Origin: Clostridia bacterium
GTDB taxonomy: Bacteria > Bacillota_A > Clostridia > Christensenellales > Aristaeellaceae
Length of the DNA stretch: 9,433 bases
Direction: 5' to 3'
Assembly (NCBI GenBank): GCA_009783365.1
Contig: WRHG01000064.1
Coordinates: 1-9,433, forward strand
Position numbers and translations under genes: made by a program. The notes beneath the pieces were generated by a model that saw nothing but the letters and a program-made list of their open reading frames with translations, was not told the DNA's origin and ran no database searches. Below are positions 6,501 to 9,433 of this stretch, one piece after another (within the stretch, counting starts at the first letter, position 1; every line of letters starts with the position of its first letter).

Positions 6501-8563
6501 TGGCATACCCGGAATATCAGCCCGACGGCTCCGAAAGCGTGAAGAAGGCGAACGCGATCATCCATGATTTGTTTGAAGAAGGCACGGCAAGCAGCATTGA
6601 ATGGATGTTCAGGACATTTACAGGAGAGCCGCTTCCGGTGGAAACCACGTTTTTCAAGATCCGGTGGGCGGGCGTTATCCGCATCCTGTCCTACTCCCGC
6701 GATCTGCGGGAAGTGAAAGCCAAGGAACAGCAGATGCGGGAAAGCGCCGAAAGGGAACAGAAAGCGGTGCTTCAACAGGAGGCGGCCCAGGCCGCCAACG
6801 AGGCGAAGAGCCAGTTTTTGGCCAATATGTCCCATGAGATCCGCACGCCCATGAACGCGGTGCTGGGCATGTCGGAACTGCTGTTGCAGGAAAAGCTGAA
6901 CAAGCGCCAGCTCCGGTACGCGCGGGATATCAAGGTGTCCGCCGTGGCGCTGCTGGAAATCATCAACGACATTCTGGACGTATCCAAAATTCAAGCGGGA
7001 AAGCTCATCCTGGTACCCGCGCATTACGATTTTACGATGCTGATCGACAACATCGGCTCCATCGCGCAGTTTATGGTGGAGGATAAAAACATCGCTTTCC
7101 GCCTGGTGATGCAGGAGCAGGCGTTACTGTGCCTGTACGGGGACAATGTGCGGCTGCGGCAGGTGCTTTTGAACCTGTTAAGCAACGCGGTGAAGTTTAC
7201 CGACAAAGGCTATGTGCAGCTGGCCGTCGGCTTTACGGACGACACGGTGAAGATCACCGTCAGCGACACGGGCGTCGGCATACCGGAAGAGAGCCTGCCC
7301 TCGCTTTTTGACGCCTTTGAACAGGCCGATGTGGAAAAGCACAGGGATAAAACGGGAACCGGCCTCGGCCTTACCATTTCAAAATCCATCGTTGAAATGA
7401 TGGGCGGGCGGATTACGGTGGAGAGCGTATACGGCCGGGGCTCGTCCTTCCACGTGGAAATTCCGAAGGTGCCGGGCGACGAAACGCTGATCCGCCACGC
7501 GGACGACAAAAACATTACGCTGTACGCGCCGGAAGCCAGAATACTGGTTGTGGACGACAACGCGGCCAACCTGAATGTGGCGGCGGGGCTGCTGCGCCTT
7601 TTCGGCATCACGGCGGACACGGCTTCATCCGGCGCAAAGGCGATTGAAATGGTTCAGCAAAACCAATACGATATCGTGTTTATGGACCAGCGGATGCCCC
7701 AGATGAGCGGCACGGAAGCCACCCAGGTGATCCGCGGGCTGGGGCTGGACGTGACGATCATCGCGCTGACCGCAAGCGCCGTGGAAAGCAAGAAGGACAC
7801 GATGATCGCCGCCGGCATGGATGATTATTTGACGAAACCCATCATCAAGGCGGATTTGCAGCGCATGCTGCTGGCGTGGATACCCGCCGGGAAAATCGCG
7901 GACCCGCCGGCCGGAAGGGACGGACGCCCTGAGGACTGGGGGTCTCGCAGGGAATTCTGGAACAAGATAGAGCGGATTGAGGGGCTGTCCACGGCCATAG
8001 GGTTGGACAGAGTTGCCGGACAGTGGGACGTATACGAAAAGACGCTGAGACTGATGACGCGGGAACTCACGAAAAGCGGGAAGCGTTTTCCTGACCTTTT
8101 ATCGGCCGGCGATCTGGAAAACTTCCGCATTGAAGTCCATGGCTTAAAAAGCGCGCTGGCCAGCATTGGAGCCATGGAGCTTTCCGAGAGAGCGCTTGCG
8201 CTTGAAACCGCGTCGGACCAAGCGGACGCCGCTTTTTGCGCGTCCAAACTGCCCGGATTTCTGGAGGAGGCCGGCCTGCTGAACCGCCAATTGAAGGACG
8301 CGTTTTCGACCGTCCGGCGGAAGGGCGGCCCCGCCAAGCTTCCGGCGGAGCTGACCCCCGCCTTTCAGAAATTAACCGGCGCTTTTGACGACGCGGACCT
8401 GGTGCTGATTGACGAAAGCATCGCCACCCTGAACGGGCTGCATGTAAGCGGCGCGCTGAAAGAAGAGATTGAGCTCATCTCGGATATGGTGATGATGATG
8501 GATTACGAAGGCGCCAGGAAGCAGATTCACAAGCTGCTTCACGGCGCCGGCACGGTAAAGTAA
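3554..8563 (+). CDS. Large membrane hybrid histidine kinase (Cache-HAMP-5xPAS-HisKA-HATPase-REC-Hpt)
   Basis: The protein has 1669 residues. Two membrane helices (about 15-38 and 318-341) bound an outer domain (about 42-315) resembling Cache sensors ([33 protein letters not shown]). A HAMP domain (about 340-395) and a coiled coil (about 394-418) follow, then five PAS modules (about 411-543, 544-676, 677-805, 806-934, 935-1064). The kinase core has His1094 in SHEIRTPMN, Asn1211 in the N box, DTGVGIP (1238-1244) and GTGLGL (1268-1273). The receiver has Asp1334/1335, Asp1378, Thr1406 and Lys1428. The Hpt domain has His1529 in [13 protein letters not shown] helical tail of about 85 residues ends the protein. 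It should sense an outer ligand plus cytoplasmic cues and phosphorylate the overlapping HD-GYP regulator. The start overlaps that gene by 23 bases with only a weak GAGAAGA site, suggesting coupled translation. Met15 is a less likely start because it would shorten the first helix's cytoplasmic end. The ligand is unknown. Confidence 0.93.
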   Translation: MRKNPFRKASTANSMIVATLVASTIVFAMMTGFVVNFLFTKNIERAKAEDIDDANQITLALKDNLDYMHRVLSLTQESLAMIDFRQNPEAAVASANHILRAMLDLNPDVHSAWMIFQKGVYAEDGLYTREYVRQNSGVSESECAIAGEITENPQAASWYFEPLTTGNTYFSAAEIHSAAWDDRHVCATLSMPITANGEIIGVCGADVVFDDILKLVNYRHQRQSRTVMLLNQGMDILHTFDSELTNRNLADFAFENIDGIRAALERGETYATETFSPHLNQRAFVYFQPILFGMEARQKTLYLQIGTPLSELNAEAYSITLYIAIASGLCMLLMAGIIFFSANRTVQPIRDLAHQAQHVASGDFSADTFDVADDGLPSKSEIVTLRRAFNEMLRALQKNLRTVEKRVEERTKDLAKLNNYIHMLIESAINMFVLFDRDMNIVYCSGSVVDLLGTGNPGSIINRSLRNAHAKYPDQDYAKRSALRFEQVIAGEGMLVADDVIRWPDKGPRAYHITYKRMEDDQGVFDGVVLTLLDVTDVRMEEAERRMNDMLHSTLMPCYVWDEEGRIVAYNRESAHMFGLPEDIPPEEYHALYAAIQPKLQPDGRVTETVRMEILREALGKGFAQVKGRLVKSDGTPLYVDITVARISWLAGYRLIVYHHDITALMEKEAEAREADERLRLMFNSNPLCCFFWDDNITLVDCNEECVRVFAIPNKQELIDHFYRFSPERQPNGRQSADMARECIREAFRSGRMVFEWMHQDSAGEPIPVEVTLVRIRKNDGFMVVGYIRDLREDKKMMAETAAANERTKLMLDATPFCCHFFDEHYNLIDCNLEALHLFGIPDKQTYLDSFYQLLPERQPDGAPSVAAAKELIRKAFEKGHVTCEWMHQDVHGEAIPSEVTLVRVKHGDGNIVLGYVHDLREYKRATAETNEANERIRLMLDSNPMICILRDEENNILDCNQAALRIFGAATKAELLRDYSRLAYPEYQPDGSESVKKANAIIHDLFEEGTASSIEWMFRTFTGEPLPVETTFFKIRWAGVIRILSYSRDLREVKAKEQQMRESAEREQKAVLQQEAAQAANEAKSQFLANMSHEIRTPMNAVLGMSELLLQEKLNKRQLRYARDIKVSAVALLEIINDILDVSKIQAGKLILVPAHYDFTMLIDNIGSIAQFMVEDKNIAFRLVMQEQALLCLYGDNVRLRQVLLNLLSNAVKFTDKGYVQLAVGFTDDTVKITVSDTGVGIPEESLPSLFDAFEQADVEKHRDKTGTGLGLTISKSIVEMMGGRITVESVYGRGSSFHVEIPKVPGDETLIRHADDKNITLYAPEARILVVDDNAANLNVAAGLLRLFGITADTASSGAKAIEMVQQNQYDIVFMDQRMPQMSGTEATQVIRGLGLDVTIIALTASAVESKKDTMIAAGMDDYLTKPIIKADLQRMLLAWIPAGKIADPPAGRDGRPEDWGSRREFWNKIERIEGLSTAIGLDRVAGQWDVYEKTLRLMTRELTKSGKRFPDLLSAGDLENFRIEVHGLKSALASIGAMELSERALALETASDQADAAFCASKLPGFLEEAGLLNRQLKDAFSTVRRKGGPAKLPAELTPAFQKLTGAFDDADLVLIDESIATLNGLHVSGALKEEIELISDMVMMMDYEGARKQIHKLLHGAGTVK
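5582..6745 (+). repeat. Three tandem PAS repeats within the kinase gene (129-130 codons each)
   Basis: The units are 5582-5968, 5969-6355 and 6356-6745 (residues 677-805, 806-934, 935-1064). Each starts with an ER..LM motif, then a P..C segment, DCN, a Q-P-(N/D)-G stretch, EWM, GE.(I/L)P.E.T, and ends RDLRE or HDLRE. Units one and two are most alike, sharing EWMHQD and VTLVR. The third has drifted ([10 protein letters not shown]). The two preceding PAS modules are more distant. This indicates internal duplication of one PAS type. Confidence 0.85.
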
Positions 8564-8592
8564 GGAACCGCGATCACGGGCGGAAGCCGCGC

Positions 8593-9228
8593 TCAGCGCC
8601 GCCTGTTCGCGTACATCTCTTCAAAAAAGCCCGGTTCGCCCTCCGGCAGCGGAGCCTCCCCTCCAAGCCGCCGGGCGAGGCTCAGGTTGTTCGCGACCCG
8701 CTCGGCGGTTTCCAGCCGGTAAAACGCCTCTTCCAGGGTTGCCCCATACGCCAGCGCGCCATGGTTTGCCAGCAGCGCGATATCATCCCGCGTCAGGATA
8801 TTCAGCGCGTCTTCCACAACGGCGGGCGTTCCGGGGCGTCCGTACGCGGCGACCCGGATACAACCTCCAAAATGCGCGATGAATTCCGGCGCGGCCCGGC
8901 TTTCGACGGGTTTACCGCACAGGGCGTACGCCGTCAGGCAGGGCGGGTGCGCGTGGATGACCGCGCCGGTTTGCCCCCGCGCTTCATAGACTTTCCGGTG
9001 CATCATCAGCTCCGAGGAGGGCGGACCCGCGCCGAACACCTGCCGTCCCCCGCCGTCCAGCACGCATACCTGATCTTCCCGCAGCGCGGCCTTGTCCGCC
9101 TTTCCGGCTGTAATATAAATCAGCCCGTCTTTCATAACCGACAGGTTTCCTTCGTGATAGTTCACCATTTCTTTCTCGTACAGCCTTCGCCCGATCGTCA
9201 TGATGGCCCGAACAATCAACAAATCCAT
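8593..9228 (-). CDS. Class II aldolase family protein (fuculose/rhamnulose-phosphate aldolase type)
   Basis: The product is 211 residues from the ATG at 9228, the usual size of AraD/FucA-type enzymes. Landmarks are HEGNLSV (25-31), PSSELMMH with Glu73, the zinc ligands His92 and His94 in IHAHPP, and His156 in LLANHGALAYG. Family knowledge: these enzymes split a ketose 1-phosphate into dihydroxyacetone phosphate and an aldehyde. Glutamate after PSS is typical of aldolases, whereas ribulose-5-phosphate 4-epimerases have aspartate, so an aldolase is favoured; the substrate is not determined. A longer frame from GTG at 9264 exists, but the predicted -10 box covers that codon, so the transcript would start after it; I therefore use 9228, although its ribosome site (GGGA) is weak. 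The gene faces the kinase gene, with 29 bases between stop codons. No kinase or isomerase of a deoxysugar pathway is in view. Confidence 0.85.
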   Translation of the reverse strand: MDLLIVRAIMTIGRRLYEKEMVNYHEGNLSVMKDGLIYITAGKADKAALREDQVCVLDGGGRQVFGAGPPSSELMMHRKVYEARGQTGAVIHAHPPCLTAYALCGKPVESRAAPEFIAHFGGCIRVAAYGRPGTPAVVEDALNILTRDDIALLANHGALAYGATLEEAFYRLETAERVANNLSLARRLGGEAPLPEGEPGFFEEMYANRRR

Positions 9229-9254
9229 TTCATCCCGCCCCCGCGTTTTTTCAA

Positions 9255-9283
9255 ATCCTATCACAGCCGCGCCTATCTTTCAA
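9255..9283 (-). promoter_or_regulatory. Promoter of the class II aldolase gene
   Basis: On the minus strand TTGAAA (9283-9278) and TAGGAT (9260-9255) are 17 bases apart, predicting a start near 9248 and a leader of about 20 bases to the ATG at 9228. The hexamer GATAGG occurs twice in the region, once inside the spacer and once overlapping the -10 box. Confidence 0.5.
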
Positions 9284-9330
9284 CCACGCGCGGCGGCGGG
9301 GGCTTATCTTTATTTCAAGATCATCAAGAA

Positions 9331-9354
9331 GGCGGCCCGCAGGCGAGCGCTTTT
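9331..9354. repeat. Dispersed 24-base repeat, right copy
   Basis: This is identical to 589-612 and in the same orientation. It lies upstream of the aldolase promoter and is followed by a G/C-tract stem-loop. Confidence 0.6.
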
Positions 9355-9371
9355 GCGAGTATCGGGCGCGA

Positions 9372-9413
9372 GGGGGAATTGTGGGGAACGGCGAGGTTCC
9401 CCCCTTATCCCCC
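9372..9413. repeat. Two-tier stem-loop of G/C tracts
   Basis: GGGGGA (9372-9377) pairs with TCCCCC (9408-9413) and GGGGAAC (9383-9389) pairs with GTTCCCC (9396-9402). The two stems are separated by symmetric five-base internal loops (9378-9382 and 9403-9407), with the terminal loop GGCGAG. The T-poor sequence after it argues against a standard terminator. More C-tracts continue to the window edge. Confidence 0.5.
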
Positions 9414-9433
9414 CTTGCGACCCCCCATTCCCC

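Noticed and set aside
5495..7024. Open minus-strand frame of about 509 codons antisense to the kinase gene
   Set aside because: It lies entirely opposite well-conserved PAS and kinase domains, and its translation shows no domain I recognise (rich in His, Val and Arg). It is the expected shadow of GC-rich coding DNA.
8579..8603. Possible bidirectional terminator between kinase and aldolase genes
   Set aside because: GGCGG and CCGCC can pair around a GC-rich centre, but there is no T-run on either strand and the arm extends into the end of the aldolase gene, so support is too weak.
9229..9264. GTG start at 9264 for the aldolase
   Set aside because: The predicted -10 box (9255-9260) would place the GTG upstream of the transcript start; the ATG at 9228 also matches the usual N-terminal length of the family.

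Overview
The window looks like a chromosomal piece of a GC-rich member of the Bacillota, probably a clostridial gut-type lineage. This is inferred from strong Shine-Dalgarno (AGGAGG-type) sites, sigma-A-like promoters, and a large hybrid kinase whose PAS repeats resemble, from memory, ones common in Clostridia. The lineage cannot be fixed from sequence alone.

Layout. (1) Positions 1-412 (minus strand): the start of a type II toxin-antitoxin operon, with a Phd/YefM-type antitoxin and the first 32 codons of a PIN-domain (VapC-like) toxin. A near-consensus promoter carries two direct repeats that look like the autoregulatory operator. This block is visibly more AT-rich than the rest. (2) Positions 413-723: very GC-rich noncoding DNA full of inverted repeats, containing a 24-base sequence that recurs exactly at 9331-9354. 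(3) Positions 724-2281: a monocistronic GH4 (NAD/metal-dependent) glycosidase gene with promoter, 12-base palindrome and terminator. (4) Positions 2294-8563: a signalling operon. A 20-base tandem repeat and a TATAAT promoter lead into a foldable 5' leader, then a REC-HD-GYP response regulator that overlaps a 1669-residue membrane hybrid histidine kinase by 23 bases. (5) Positions 8593-9283 (minus): a class II aldolase converging on the kinase gene, with its own promoter. (6) Positions 9284-9433: noncoding DNA with the second copy of the 24-base repeat and a long G/C-tract stem-loop.

How the genes work together. The kinase has a Cache-like outer sensor, HAMP, five PAS modules, HisKA, HATPase, receiver and Hpt. 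With the HD-GYP receiver protein it forms a complete four-step phosphorelay on paper (His1094 to Asp1378 to His1529 to Asp55 of the regulator). The predicted output is cyclic-di-GMP hydrolysis rather than transcription. The glycosidase and aldolase are both sugar-catabolic enzymes but are transcribed separately, and no transporter is in view. I see no clearly new system. The best leads are the phosphorelay pair with its Cys-rich PAS triplication, the structured leader in front of the HD-GYP gene, and the GC-rich structured repeats at both ends of the window.
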